NCBI RefSeq assembly: GCF_040784915.1
Contig: NZ_CP160797.1
Location: 1,627,001 to 1,691,000 of the forward strand
Direction: 5' to 3'
DNA: 64,000 nt
Origin: Bacillus vallismortis
GTDB taxonomy: Bacteria; Bacillota; Bacilli; Bacillales; Bacillaceae
Of this stretch, positions 27,278-36,979 are shown one piece after another. Under the pieces are notes generated by a model. It saw nothing but the letters and a program-made list of their open reading frames with translations. It had not been told where the DNA came from and searched no databases. A program made the translations under genes and the position numbers. Within the stretch, counting starts at the first letter, position 1. Every line of letters starts with the position of its first letter.

Positions 27278-28606
27278 TTGAGTAAAATTTATGTGTTAGA
27301 TACGAATGTGTTATTACAGGATCCTAACGCGATATTTTCTTTTGAAGAAAATGAGGTTGTCATCCCTGCTGTTGTATTAGAAGAAGTTGATTCGAAAAAA
27401 AGGTATATGGACGAAGTTGGGAGGAATGCAAGGCACGTATCTAAGCTGATCGATGCTTTAAGGCAAAAGGGAAGGCTGCATGAGCAGGTCCCGCTCGACA
27501 CCGGCGGTACACTGAGAATTGAACTGAATCATCGTTCGTTTCACCAGCTCCAAGAGATCTTTATTGAAAAAACGAACGATAATCGTATATTGGCTGTTGC
27601 GAAAAATTTAAGCCTCGAGGAAGAAACGAAGGAAGAGGGCAGGCCGGTTATCCTCGTCAGCAAGGATGTATTGGTCAGGGTGAAAGCGGACGCGATCGGA
27701 CTGCATGCTGAAGATTTCTTAAATGACCGGGTTGTGGACAATGATGAAATGTACAACGGCTATAAGGATTTATATATCAGCCAACAGCTGTTCAGCTCTT
27801 TTTATGGGAAAAATCAAATTACAGTAAATGAAATGAAACAGCACACATTTTATCCGAATCAATTCGCATTAATGAAAGATGAGCTGGGAGGGTCCTCTTC
27901 AGCCGTCGGAATGGCGGATAAAACAGGCACGGTCTTAAAAAGGCTTGTTTTTGATGATGAACATGTATGGGGAATCAGGCCAAAAAATGTACAGCAGACA
28001 ATGGCATTAGAGCTTTTGCTGCGTGAAGATATTCCGCTCGTCACCCTAATCGGAAAAGCAGGAACCGGCAAAACGCTTTTAGCATTGGCGGCGGGGCTAT
28101 TACAGACAGAAGACTTGGGAATATATAAAAAATTGATCGTCGCAAGGCCGATTGTTCCTGTTGGCAAGGATATTGGATATTTGCCCGGCGAAAAAGAGGA
28201 AAAGCTAAAGCCTTGGATGCAGCCGATTTTTGACAACTTAGAGTTTCTGTTTAATGCGAAAAAACCGGGGGAGCTTGAGGCCATTCTGGCGGGTATTGGC
28301 TCAATTCAGGTGGAAGCACTGACTTATATCAGGGGGAGAAGCATTCCGGATCAATTTATTATTATTGATGAGGCCCAAAATTTGACCAGGCATGAGGTGA
28401 AAACGCTGCTGACGAGAGTCGGTGAGGGCAGTAAAATTGTCTTAATGGGCGATCCAGAACAAATTGATCACCCATATTTAGACAGTCTGAACAATGGTTT
28501 AGCCTACGTGGTTGAACGATTTAAAGGACAACCCATCTCAGGCAGCGTGAAGCTGTTAAAAGGCGAGAGATCGGGTCTCGCCCAGCTTGCCGCTGACTTG
28601 CTGTAA
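27278..28606 (+). CDS. ylaK: PIN domain-PhoH family ATPase (PhoH2 type)
   Basis: A 442-residue fusion of an N-terminal PIN nuclease (about residues 1-140, starting YVLDTNVLLQDP, with the acidic residues present) and a C-terminal PhoH ATPase. The ATPase has Walker A GKAGTGKT near residue 260 and Walker B FIIIDEAQN near residue 360. PhoH2 proteins of this build act as RNA helicase and nuclease. The TTG start follows AGGAGG. The stop is two bases from that of ylaL on the other strand. Confidence 0.93.
   Translation: MSKIYVLDTNVLLQDPNAIFSFEENEVVIPAVVLEEVDSKKRYMDEVGRNARHVSKLIDALRQKGRLHEQVPLDTGGTLRIELNHRSFHQLQEIFIEKTNDNRILAVAKNLSLEEETKEEGRPVILVSKDVLVRVKADAIGLHAEDFLNDRVVDNDEMYNGYKDLYISQQLFSSFYGKNQITVNEMKQHTFYPNQFALMKDELGGSSSAVGMADKTGTVLKRLVFDDEHVWGIRPKNVQQTMALELLLREDIPLVTLIGKAGTGKTLLALAAGLLQTEDLGIYKKLIVARPIVPVGKDIGYLPGEKEEKLKPWMQPIFDNLEFLFNAKKPGELEAILAGIGSIQVEALTYIRGRSIPDQFIIIDEAQNLTRHEVKTLLTRVGEGSKIVLMGDPEQIDHPYLDSLNNGLAYVVERFKGQPISGSVKLLKGERSGLAQLAADLL
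28558..28582 (-). terminator. Possible ylaL terminator inside the phoH coding end
   Basis: GGCGAGA (28562-28568) and TCTCGCC (28576-28582) form a 7-bp stem. On the minus strand it is followed by TTTT. With only two bases between the convergent genes, this is the only candidate for ending ylaL transcription. Confidence 0.4.
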
Positions 28607-28608
28607 GC

Positions 28609-29094
28609 TTACATGATTTCAATTTCTTTTATATCGGTGATCGGCTGATCGTGATCAACTGGATCTTCAAAATAAATATGAACGGGGCCGCCTTCTTGGA
28701 TTGGCTTGCCTGCCTCACTGAAATGGACAATACTGTTCAGTGCGGTTTCCAGAGGAACGGCGGTCTTTTTCGAACTTGTGACAAATACGCATTGTGTCGC
28801 GGAGCTGAGAGGCTCAGCGTTTTTCAGGACAGTCCCAAGTTTCATGGCAAAACTGCCGTTCATCAGTTTTTGCTTCTCGTATTGTTTTTCCGTCTTTAAT
28901 GTCGGCGGTGCAATCCGGCCCTCTCTGATCACGCGTTCAGGGTCAAGCGCGGATTCATCCCCGACTGATTGTAAATGTATGTCTTGACTGTCCCCTTTGC
29001 GTTCAAACGAAAATTTGCGATCATCAAAAATCCATACGCTCGGATCGATGGTGATCGGATATGTAACCTTGCCTTTTACTTGTATAACACTCAT
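28609..29094 (-). CDS. ylaL: Uncharacterised protein YlaL
   Basis: A 161-residue protein without signal peptide or membrane segment, mixed alpha/beta in pattern, acidic at the C-terminus ([15 protein letters not shown]). No motif is recognised. The ATG follows AAGGGGGTC. It is convergent with ylaK and divergent from glsA2. Placement and size match YlaL of B. subtilis. Confidence 0.85.
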   Translation of the reverse strand: MSVIQVKGKVTYPITIDPSVWIFDDRKFSFERKGDSQDIHLQSVGDESALDPERVIREGRIAPPTLKTEKQYEKQKLMNGSFAMKLGTVLKNAEPLSSATQCVFVTSSKKTAVPLETALNSIVHFSEAGKPIQEGGPVHIYFEDPVDHDQPITDIKEIEIM

Positions 29095-29197
29095 GGTTAT
29101 GACCCCCTTCTCCCAAAATTATAAAAGTTTTCGCATGAATTGTCACTTTGTGTACAAATTATGTGTATTGAAATGCTCAGGGAGCGAGGGTGGTTGC

Positions 29198-30127
29198 ATG
29201 GTATGCCGGCATAATGACGAGCTTGAAACCTTAGTGAACGAAGCGAAAAAGATGACGGACAAGGGGGAGGTAGCCAGTTATATTCCTGCCTTGGCAAAAG
29301 CTGATCAACACGATCTGTCAGTGGCGATTTATTATTCCAATACTACTTGTCTGTCAGCGGGTGACGTGGAAAAAACATTTACGCTTCAAAGTATATCGAA
29401 AGTGCTCTCGCTTGCTTTGGTATTAATGGAATACGGTAAGGAGAAGGTCTTCAGCTATGTCGGACAGGAGCCGACTGGTGATCCGTTTAATTCAATTATC
29501 AAGCTTGAAACAGTGAATCCGAGCAAGCCGTTAAACCCTATGATCAATGCCGGGGCATTGGTAGTGACCAGCTTGATTAAAGGGAAAACGGTAAAAGAGA
29601 GACTTGATTATTTACTTTCTTTTATCAGAAAGCTGACAAACAACCAACAGATTACATACTGCCGGGAAGTGGCTGAATCCGAATACAGCACGTCGATGAT
29701 TAATCGGGCAATGTGTTATTATATGAAACAGTACAGGATTTTTGAAGATGATGTAGAAGCGGTAATGGATTTATACACGAAGCAATGTGCGATTGAAATG
29801 AACAGTCTGGACTTGGCGAAAATCGGATCTGTATTTGCGCTGAACGGCAGACACCCCGAGACTGGGGAGCAAGTTATCTCAAAAGATGTTGCGAGAATTT
29901 GCAAAACATTTATGGTGACGTGCGGAATGTACAATGCAAGCGGCGAATTTGCAATTAAGGTCGGAATTCCTGCGAAAAGCGGCGTATCCGGAGGGATTAT
30001 GGGCATTTCGCCATACGATTTCGGGATTGGTATTTTTGGCCCGGCATTGGACGAAAAAGGGAACAGCATTGCGGGTGTGAAGCTTTTGGAAATCATGTCT
30101 GAAATGTACAAACTGAGTATTTTTTAA
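29198..30127 (+). CDS. glsA2: Glutaminase
   Basis: A 309-residue serine-type glutaminase that hydrolyses glutamine to glutamate and ammonia. The active site SxxK is in TLQSISKVLSLA near residue 67, with conserved NPMINAGA near residue 115, Tyr and Glu in YCREVAESE, and GVSGGI near residue 265. The ATG at 29198 has GGGAGCGAGGGTGG upstream and gives the family length. A longer open frame upstream crosses the ylaL promoter area and was rejected. Also called ylaM; one of two glutaminases in B. subtilis. Confidence 0.95.
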   Translation: MVCRHNDELETLVNEAKKMTDKGEVASYIPALAKADQHDLSVAIYYSNTTCLSAGDVEKTFTLQSISKVLSLALVLMEYGKEKVFSYVGQEPTGDPFNSIIKLETVNPSKPLNPMINAGALVVTSLIKGKTVKERLDYLLSFIRKLTNNQQITYCREVAESEYSTSMINRAMCYYMKQYRIFEDDVEAVMDLYTKQCAIEMNSLDLAKIGSVFALNGRHPETGEQVISKDVARICKTFMVTCGMYNASGEFAIKVGIPAKSGVSGGIMGISPYDFGIGIFGPALDEKGNSIAGVKLLEIMSEMYKLSIF

Positions 30128-30224
30128 TTTATGTCATCTGCTTAAATCCTCTTGCATTTTCTGCTGATACCCTTTATGATAAATAGAAGAATTAGGTACT
30201 CGCCTGGGGAACGGAGGGATACTT

Positions 30225-30506
30225 TTGGCTTCAGAGATGATAGTTGACCATCGGCAAAAAGCTTTTGAGCTCTTAAAAGTTGACGCTGAGAAGATTTTGA
30301 AGCTGATCCGAGTACAAATGGATAACTTAACGATGCCTCAATGTCCTCTATATGAAGAGGTATTAGATACTCAAATGTTCGGGCTTTCGAGGGAAATCGA
30401 TTTTGCTGTCCGCCTGGGATTGGTTGATGAAAAAGACGGTAAAGACCTTTTATACACATTGGAGCGCGAATTGTCTGCTTTGCATGACGCGTTTACAGGT
30501 AAATAA
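30225..30506 (+). CDS. ylaN: YlaN family protein
   Basis: A 93-residue, mainly helical acidic protein ([34 protein letters not shown] helix). Starts TTG behind GGAGGG. The family is conserved in Firmicutes and is needed under some growth conditions. Work in B. subtilis links YlaN to iron homeostasis through the repressor Fur (from memory). It is followed by its own terminator, so it is separate from ftsW. Confidence 0.93.
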   Translation: MASEMIVDHRQKAFELLKVDAEKILKLIRVQMDNLTMPQCPLYEEVLDTQMFGLSREIDFAVRLGLVDEKDGKDLLYTLERELSALHDAFTGK

Positions 30507-30513
30507 ATGATAA

Positions 30514-30546
30514 AACTCAAACTTGTTAACAGTTTGGGTTTTTTTA
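30514..30546 (+). terminator. ylaN terminator
   Basis: AACTCAAACT and AGTTTGGGTT pair (one G-U), followed by a run of T. Confidence 0.8.
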
Positions 30547-30711
30547 TAACCGCACATTTTCTCCTACCTTCTCGGAGACGGTCTTTTTTTACACATTCCT
30601 TCCGAATCGTATAGAGATTCTTCATCTCGTTTGATAAATTGTAGTAAAATAAAAAAGATCAATACATAAAAACCATAGATAATGGAAGTTGGAAGCAGGG
30701 AAGAGGATGTT

Positions 30712-31923
30712 ATGTTAAAAAAAATGCTGAAATCTTATGATTACTCACTGATATTCGCAATTGTTTTATTATGCGGATTCGGTTTAGTGATGGTATACAG
30801 TTCAAGTATGATTACGGCTGTTTCTCGTTATAACGTAAGCAGTAATTTTTTCTTCATGAGGCAGCTGTTTGCTTTATTTGCGGGTGGCGCTCTTTTTATT
30901 CTCATGGCTTTGTTTCCTTACAAAGCACTGGCTCACCAAAAGTTTCAGAAGGGAATGCTGCTTGTTTCTGTTTTTGCGCTCATTTCGCTGTTCGTATTCG
31001 GACATGTTGCCGGAAACGCGCAAAGCTGGTTTAAAATTGGCGGACTGAGCATGCAGCCGGGCGAATTTGTCAAGCTAGTGGTCATATTGTACCTTGCAGC
31101 CGTATACGCCAAAAAACAAAGCTATATTGATCATCTGTTAACGGGAGTTGCGCCTCCGGTGGTGATGACAATCATTCTTTGCGGTTTGATCGCTATGCAG
31201 CCTGACTTCGGAACTGCGGCGATTATCGGATTAATTGCGGCTTGCATGATTTTGTGTTCCGGTTTCAGCGGGAAGACTCTGGCAAGGCTTATTTTACTGG
31301 GGGGGATTGTTTTACTCTTGGTCAGTCCGATTATTTATTTAAACAAGGATAAAATCCTGTCAGAAAAGCGTTTAGATCGTTTTGAGAGCCTTGAAGATCC
31401 GTTTAAATATGCGGATTCATCCGGCCTGCAAGTGATTAATTCCTATTATGCAATCGGATCAGGCGGTATTTTCGGTATGGGACTAGGTGAAAGTATTCAA
31501 AAATACGGTTATCTTCCTGAATCGCATACTGACTTTATTATGGCTGTCATTGCCGAAGAACTTGGTATTTTTGGGGTATTGTTTGTGATTATTCTATTGG
31601 GGTTTATCGTCATAAAAGGCTTTTATATAGCCAGAAAGTGCGAGGACCCGTTTGGAAGTCTTCTAGCGATCGGTATTTCAAGCATGATCGCCATCCAATC
31701 GTTTGTTAACCTTGGCGGTGTCAGCGGATTAATTCCCATTACAGGAGTTACGCTGCCGTTTATCAGTTACGGGGGGTCTTCTTTAGTGCTGCTGCTGGCG
31801 AGTATGGGAATATTAGCCAATATCAGTATGTTTGTGAAATATTCAGAGAATAAGAAAAAGAAAGAGCCCGTGGCGTCAAAGGGAATGAAGAAGAAACAGC
31901 TTGAAAAAACTGTTTATCTGTAA
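30712..31923 (+). CDS. ftsW: Septal peptidoglycan glycosyltransferase FtsW
   Basis: A 403-residue SEDS-family membrane protein with about ten transmembrane helices. It polymerises lipid II at the division septum with its partner PBP 2B, encoded by pbpB near the end of this window. The SEDS signatures are GFGLVMVYSSS near residue 18, QPGEFVKL near 115, MQPDFGTA near 160 and ISYGGSSL near 355. The ATG at 30712 gives the family length; an in-frame start ten codons upstream has no better site. The C-terminus is a short Lys-rich tail. Confidence 0.95.
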   Translation: MLKKMLKSYDYSLIFAIVLLCGFGLVMVYSSSMITAVSRYNVSSNFFFMRQLFALFAGGALFILMALFPYKALAHQKFQKGMLLVSVFALISLFVFGHVAGNAQSWFKIGGLSMQPGEFVKLVVILYLAAVYAKKQSYIDHLLTGVAPPVVMTIILCGLIAMQPDFGTAAIIGLIAACMILCSGFSGKTLARLILLGGIVLLLVSPIIYLNKDKILSEKRLDRFESLEDPFKYADSSGLQVINSYYAIGSGGIFGMGLGESIQKYGYLPESHTDFIMAVIAEELGIFGVLFVIILLGFIVIKGFYIARKCEDPFGSLLAIGISSMIAIQSFVNLGGVSGLIPITGVTLPFISYGGSSLVLLLASMGILANISMFVKYSENKKKKEPVASKGMKKKQLEKTVYL

Positions 31924-31997
31924 AAAACAAGTGTGTACATGGGAAGGATATTCCTTTATGATAGATTATATTCCATTTCGGGTAAGGGGGAAAAAGT

Positions 31998-34900
31998 TTG
32001 TCACAGCAATCTATACAAAAAGTGTTAGTAGCAAACAGGGGAGAAATTGCAATCCGTATATTCCGTGCTTGTACAGAATTAAATATTCGTACAGTTGCGG
32101 TCTATTCAAAAGAAGATTCCGGTTCCTATCATCGTTATAAAGCAGATGAAGCGTACCTGGTTGGCGAAGGAAAAAAACCGATTGATGCTTACCTGGATAT
32201 TGAGGGTATCATTGATATTGCGAAAAGAAACAAAGTGGATGCAATCCATCCGGGATACGGTTTCTTATCTGAGAATATACATTTCGCCAAACGCTGTGAA
32301 GAAGAAGGCATTGTGTTCATCGGTCCTACTTCTGAACATTTAAATATGTTTGGTGATAAGGTGAAAGCGCGTGAACAGGCAGAAAAAGCCGGAATTCCTG
32401 TAATCCCGGGAAGCGATGGTCCTGCAGAAACGCTTGAAGCCGTCGAACAATTCGGACAAACGCACGGTTATCCGATGATTATTAAAGCTTCTCTTGGCGG
32501 CGGCGGACGCGGCATGAGAATTGTCAGAAGTGAAAGTGAAGTAAAAGAAGCATATGATCGTGCAAAATCAGAGGCAAAAGCAGCCTTTGGCAATGACGAA
32601 GTATATGTAGAGAAACTGATTGAAAACCCTAAGCACATTGAAGTTCAAGTCATTGGAGACAAGCAGGGCAACGTGGTTCATCTTTTTGAAAGGGATTGTT
32701 CTGTTCAAAGACGCCATCAAAAAGTAATCGAAGTAGCGCCGAGTGTCTCGCTGTCACCTGAGTTGAGAGATCAAATTTGCGAAGCGGCAGTTGCGCTTGC
32801 CAAAAATGTGGATTATATAAACGCCGGCACGGTTGAGTTCCTTGTTGCGAACAACGAGTTCTATTTCATTGAAGTAAACCCGCGCGTTCAAGTTGAACAT
32901 ACAATTACAGAAATGATTACCGGTGTCGATATTGTCCAAACACAGATCCTTGTTGCCCAGGGGCACAGTCTTCACAGCAAAAAAGTAAATATTCCACATC
33001 AAAAGGACATTTCTACAATCGGTTATGCAATTCAGTCACGGGTAACGACTGAAGATCCGCAGAATGATTTCATGCCCGATACAGGAAAAATTATGGCTTA
33101 CCGCTCTGGCGGCGGCTTTGGTGTCCGGCTAGACACCGGAAACAGCTTCCAAGGCGCCGTAATTACCCCGTATTACGATTCACTTCTCGTTAAGCTTTCA
33201 ACTTGGGCTTTAACATTTGAACAGGCGGCGGCCAAAATGGTCCGAAACCTTCAGGAGTTTAGAATCAGGGGCATTAAAACAAATATTCCGTTCCTTGAGA
33301 ACGTTGCAAAACATGATAAATTCCTGACAGGACAATATGATACTTCCTTCATTGATACAACACCTGAGCTGTTTATTTTCCCTAAACAGAAAGACCGCGG
33401 CACGAAAATGCTCACGTACATCGGCAATGTGACAGTGAACGGGTTCCCTGGAATCGGGAAAAAAGAAAAACCGGCGTTTGACAAGCCGATACATGTAAAA
33501 GCAGACGTTGATCAGGAGCCTGCCAGAGGAACAAAGCAAATCCTTGATGAAAAAGGCGCTGAAGGTCTTGCGAAATGGGTGAAGGAACAGAAATCTGTCC
33601 TTTTAACTGATACAACATTCAGGGATGCACACCAATCCTTATTGGCAACGAGATTCAGATCACATGATTTGAAAAAAATCGCGAATCCGACGGCTGCTTT
33701 ATGGCCTGAGCTATTTAGCATGGAAATGTGGGGAGGCGCGACCTTCGATGTAGCCTACCGATTCCTGAAAGAAGATCCGTGGAAGCGTCTGGAGGACCTT
33801 CGAAAGGAAGTGCCGAATACCTTATTCCAGATGCTGCTTCGTTCATCAAACGCAGTCGGCTATACGAATTATCCGGACAATGTGATTAAAGAATTTGTGA
33901 AGCAATCCGCTCAATCCGGTATTGATGTGTTCCGTATATTCGATAGCTTAAACTGGGTAAAAGGGATGACATTAGCTATTGATGCGGTTCGTGATACCGG
34001 CAAAGTGGCAGAAGCCGCGATTTGTTACACGGGAGATATCCTTGATAAGAACCGTACGAAATATGATCTTGCTTATTATACGTCGATGGCGAAGGAGCTT
34101 GAGGCGGCCGGAGCCCATATTCTCGGAATTAAAGATATGGCGGGGCTGTTAAAACCGCAGGCTGCATATGAACTCGTTTCTGCATTGAAGGAGACGATCA
34201 ATATTCCGGTTCACCTGCATACGCATGATACGAGCGGAAACGGTATTTATATGTATGCGAAAGCCGTTGAAGCAGGCGTTGATATCATAGACGTGGCGGT
34301 CAGCTCAATGGCGGGTTTAACGTCTCAGCCTAGTGCGAGTGGATTTTATCATGCGATGGAAGGCCACGCCCGTCGCCCGGAAATGAATGTCCAAGGTGTT
34401 GAAATGCTGTCCCAATATTGGGAGTCAGTGCGTAAATACTATAGCGAATTTGAAAGCGGAATGAAGTCGCCGCATACTGAAATATATGAACACGAAATGC
34501 CTGGAGGCCAATACAGCAACCTGCAGCAGCAGGCGAAGGGAGTAGGCCTGGGTGACCGCTGGAATGAAGTCAAAGAAATGTACAGACGCGTCAACGATAT
34601 GTTCGGCGATGTCGTGAAGGTCACGCCTTCCTCAAAAGTCGTCGGAGATATGGCGCTCTACATGGTACAAAACAACTTGACTGAAAAGGACGTGTACGAA
34701 AAAGGCGAATCATTGGATTTCCCTGATTCAGTTGTTGAGCTATTCAAAGGAAATATCGGCCAGCCTCATGGCGGATTCCCGCAAAAACTCCAAAAACTGA
34801 TCTTAAAAGGGCAGGAGCCAATTACGGTCAGACCTGGAGAACTGCTTGAGCCGGTATCATTTGAAGCGATCAAACAGGAATTTAAAGAGCAGCATAACTT

Positions 34901-35444
34901 GGAGATTTCAGATCAAGATGCTATTGCGTATGCCCTTTATCCTAAAGTCTTCTCTGATTATGTGAAAACGGCAGAAAGCTATGGAGACATTTCGGTATTA
35001 GATACACCGACATTCTTCTATGGCATGACATTGGGTGAAGAAATAGAAGTGGAAATTGAGCGCGGAAAAACGCTGATCGTTAAGCTGATTTCAATCGGCG
35101 AGCCTCAGCCTGATGCCACTCGCGTCCTTTATTTCGAACTGAACGGGCAGCCGCGTGAAGTTGTCATTAAAGATGAAAGCATTAAGTCTTCCGTTCAGGA
35201 AAAGCTGAAAGCGGACCGGACAAACCCAACCCACATCGCAGCCTCCATGCCTGGAACGGTTATTAAGGTATTGACTGAGGCAGGTGCAAAAGTCAATAAA
35301 GGTGATCACTTAATGATTAATGAAGCGATGAAAATGGAAACAACGGTTCAGGCGCCTTTCTCAGGAACAATCAAGCAGGTTCATGTGAAAAATGGCGAGC
35401 CGATCCAAACGGGAGATCTGCTTATCGAAATTGAAAAAGCATAA
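31998..35444 (+). CDS. pycA: Pyruvate carboxylase
   Basis: A 1148-residue biotin enzyme that makes oxaloacetate from pyruvate, bicarbonate and ATP to refill the TCA cycle. Domains are biotin carboxylase (residues ~1-460, ATP loop GGGGRGMR), carboxyltransferase (~530-830, DTTFRDAHQS, metal-binding HLHTHDT), the central allosteric part, and a C-terminal biotin carrier with modified Lys in EAMKMET. The TTG start follows AAGGGGG. A strong terminator follows. With pdhABCD in the same window, both fates of pyruvate are encoded here. Confidence 0.97.
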   Translation: MSQQSIQKVLVANRGEIAIRIFRACTELNIRTVAVYSKEDSGSYHRYKADEAYLVGEGKKPIDAYLDIEGIIDIAKRNKVDAIHPGYGFLSENIHFAKRCEEEGIVFIGPTSEHLNMFGDKVKAREQAEKAGIPVIPGSDGPAETLEAVEQFGQTHGYPMIIKASLGGGGRGMRIVRSESEVKEAYDRAKSEAKAAFGNDEVYVEKLIENPKHIEVQVIGDKQGNVVHLFERDCSVQRRHQKVIEVAPSVSLSPELRDQICEAAVALAKNVDYINAGTVEFLVANNEFYFIEVNPRVQVEHTITEMITGVDIVQTQILVAQGHSLHSKKVNIPHQKDISTIGYAIQSRVTTEDPQNDFMPDTGKIMAYRSGGGFGVRLDTGNSFQGAVITPYYDSLLVKLSTWALTFEQAAAKMVRNLQEFRIRGIKTNIPFLENVAKHDKFLTGQYDTSFIDTTPELFIFPKQKDRGTKMLTYIGNVTVNGFPGIGKKEKPAFDKPIHVKADVDQEPARGTKQILDEKGAEGLAKWVKEQKSVLLTDTTFRDAHQSLLATRFRSHDLKKIANPTAALWPELFSMEMWGGATFDVAYRFLKEDPWKRLEDLRKEVPNTLFQMLLRSSNAVGYTNYPDNVIKEFVKQSAQSGIDVFRIFDSLNWVKGMTLAIDAVRDTGKVAEAAICYTGDILDKNRTKYDLAYYTSMAKELEAAGAHILGIKDMAGLLKPQAAYELVSALKETINIPVHLHTHDTSGNGIYMYAKAVEAGVDIIDVAVSSMAGLTSQPSASGFYHAMEGHARRPEMNVQGVEMLSQYWESVRKYYSEFESGMKSPHTEIYEHEMPGGQYSNLQQQAKGVGLGDRWNEVKEMYRRVNDMFGDVVKVTPSSKVVGDMALYMVQNNLTEKDVYEKGESLDFPDSVVELFKGNIGQPHGGFPQKLQKLILKGQEPITVRPGELLEPVSFEAIKQEFKEQHNLEISDQDAIAYALYPKVFSDYVKTAESYGDISVLDTPTFFYGMTLGEEIEVEIERGKTLIVKLISIGEPQPDATRVLYFELNGQPREVVIKDESIKSSVQEKLKADRTNPTHIAASMPGTVIKVLTEAGAKVNKGDHLMINEAMKMETTVQAPFSGTIKQVHVKNGEPIQTGDLLIEIEKA

Positions 35445-35451
35445 TAAACCG

Positions 35452-35488
35452 GAGTGTATATCATTTGATATACACTCTTGTTTTTTAG
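35452..35488 (+). terminator. pycA terminator
   Basis: GAGTGTATATC and GATATACACTC form a perfect 11-bp stem with a 4-nt loop, followed by TTGTTTTTT. Confidence 0.85.
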
Positions 35489-35508
35489 AAAAAAGCGGAG
35501 TGAAACAA

Positions 35509-36942
35509 ATGAAAGTTGTCATTGTGTGGTTTAGAAGAGATTTAAGGCTTGAAGACAATACAGCACTGTCAAAAGCTATTTCCTATTCAAAACAAAAACA
35601 GGCTGGTCTGCTTCCGATCTTTCAGATCGATCCTCACTTTGTAGATATGAAGTATGATATGAGTCACGAATATTTTTTTAAGACACTCTCTGTTTTTACA
35701 AATGAAGCGCGACAAAAGGGACTCTATCTGCACATCTTTTATCTTGAAGCGATACATATGTTTCGCAGGCTGATGGATGCATATGAAATTGATGCGGTTT
35801 TTTATAATCAGGATGACGCAGGATACGGAGCGCAGAGGGATCATGAAGTATCAGCGTTTTTAAGAAAAAACGGGATTTATCCTTCGCCATGGACAGATGC
35901 ACATATTCACGGTGCGGACGACATCGTGAAACAAGATGGCAGTATGTATAAGGTGTTTACGCCATATTTTAGATCATGGTCAAAGGCTGAAAAGCCGAAA
36001 ATGATGGAGATCGATCCTCATTTTTTATGTTCAACGCAGATGATTAGAAATCAGTCGTTATCTAATCAGGGCGAACGGGTGCTGGAACATCTTGTGCAGT
36101 CCAGCAAAAGACACTGGGTGCATGTTGATGCCTCCATTGCAAAAGAGGCTCTCTTCCGATTTATAGATGAAAAGCTGTCAATGTACCATAAAAATAGAGA
36201 CATGCCTTTTGCAAATAGCACCAGCAAGCTGTCCCGGTTTCTAAAAACCGGCGTCTTGTCACCGCGTATGGTATATTATGCAGTACTGCAGCATGAGTCG
36301 CCGCAAGGAGCGAAGGACGTTTTTATCAAGGAGCTGGCTTGGCGCGACTTTTACAACATGGTATACGCCGCTCATCCGCACATGGCTGAGACGGAAATTG
36401 ATGAGAGGTTCCGCAACATCAGCTGGAATCATGATCACAAGCTGTTTCAAGCGTGGTGTGAAGGGCGCACTGGTTTTCCGATCGTTGATGCGGGGATGAG
36501 GCAGCTTAACAAAGAAGGCTGGATGCATAACCGGCTTCGCATGATCACTGCTTCTTTTCTCGTTAAGGAGTTTTTAATCGATTGGCGTCTCGGGGAAGCA
36601 TATTTTGCTGATAAATTAATTGATTACGATCCTGCATCTAACATTGGCGGGTGGCAGTGGGCTGCTTCTGTCGGGACGGATGCTGTACCGTACTTCAGGA
36701 TATTTAATCCTGTCATCCAATCTAAGAAGTTTGATCCGGATGGGCTGTTTATTAAGAGATACATTCCCGAATTGAAACATATTCCGGATGAATTTCTTCA
36801 CGAGCCATGGAAAATGACGCCCCAAATTGAAGGGAGTTCATCCTGCATCATCGGCGAGGATTATCCGAATCCGCTCATTGATCATCAAGTTCAGCGGAGG
36901 CTGGCCATTGAAACATATGAAACGGCAAAAAATATGACATAA
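35509..36942 (+). CDS. Deoxyribodipyrimidine photolyase (CPD class I)
   Basis: A 477-residue light-dependent DNA repair enzyme that splits cyclobutane pyrimidine dimers. The N-terminal photolyase Rossmann domain (VVIVWFRRDLRLEDN) holds the antenna cofactor. The C-terminal FAD domain has TSKLSRFLKTGVLSP, GFPIVDAGMRQL, NRLRMI and GGWQWAASVGTDA with the electron-transfer Trp residues. The ATG at 35509 follows GCGGAGTG. I recall pycA and ctaA being adjacent in strain 168, so this gene looks like an accessory insertion or a local loss in 168. Confidence 0.93.
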   Translation: MKVVIVWFRRDLRLEDNTALSKAISYSKQKQAGLLPIFQIDPHFVDMKYDMSHEYFFKTLSVFTNEARQKGLYLHIFYLEAIHMFRRLMDAYEIDAVFYNQDDAGYGAQRDHEVSAFLRKNGIYPSPWTDAHIHGADDIVKQDGSMYKVFTPYFRSWSKAEKPKMMEIDPHFLCSTQMIRNQSLSNQGERVLEHLVQSSKRHWVHVDASIAKEALFRFIDEKLSMYHKNRDMPFANSTSKLSRFLKTGVLSPRMVYYAVLQHESPQGAKDVFIKELAWRDFYNMVYAAHPHMAETEIDERFRNISWNHDHKLFQAWCEGRTGFPIVDAGMRQLNKEGWMHNRLRMITASFLVKEFLIDWRLGEAYFADKLIDYDPASNIGGWQWAASVGTDAVPYFRIFNPVIQSKKFDPDGLFIKRYIPELKHIPDEFLHEPWKMTPQIEGSSSCIIGEDYPNPLIDHQVQRRLAIETYETAKNMT

Positions 36943-36945
36943 AAA

Positions 36946-36972
36946 AGACCGAAGCACTGGAAGCTTTGGTCT
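36946..36972 (-). terminator. ctaA terminator
   Basis: AGACCGAAGC and GCTTTGGTCT pair with one G-U. On the minus strand T6 follows. It lies just after the ctaA stop; the plus side lacks a U-tract. Confidence 0.7.
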
Positions 36973-36979
36973 AAAATCT

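Noticed and set aside
28997-29197. 67-codon upstream extension of glsA2
   Set aside because: It overlaps the ylaL start region, and ATG 29198 has a ribosome site and gives the family length.
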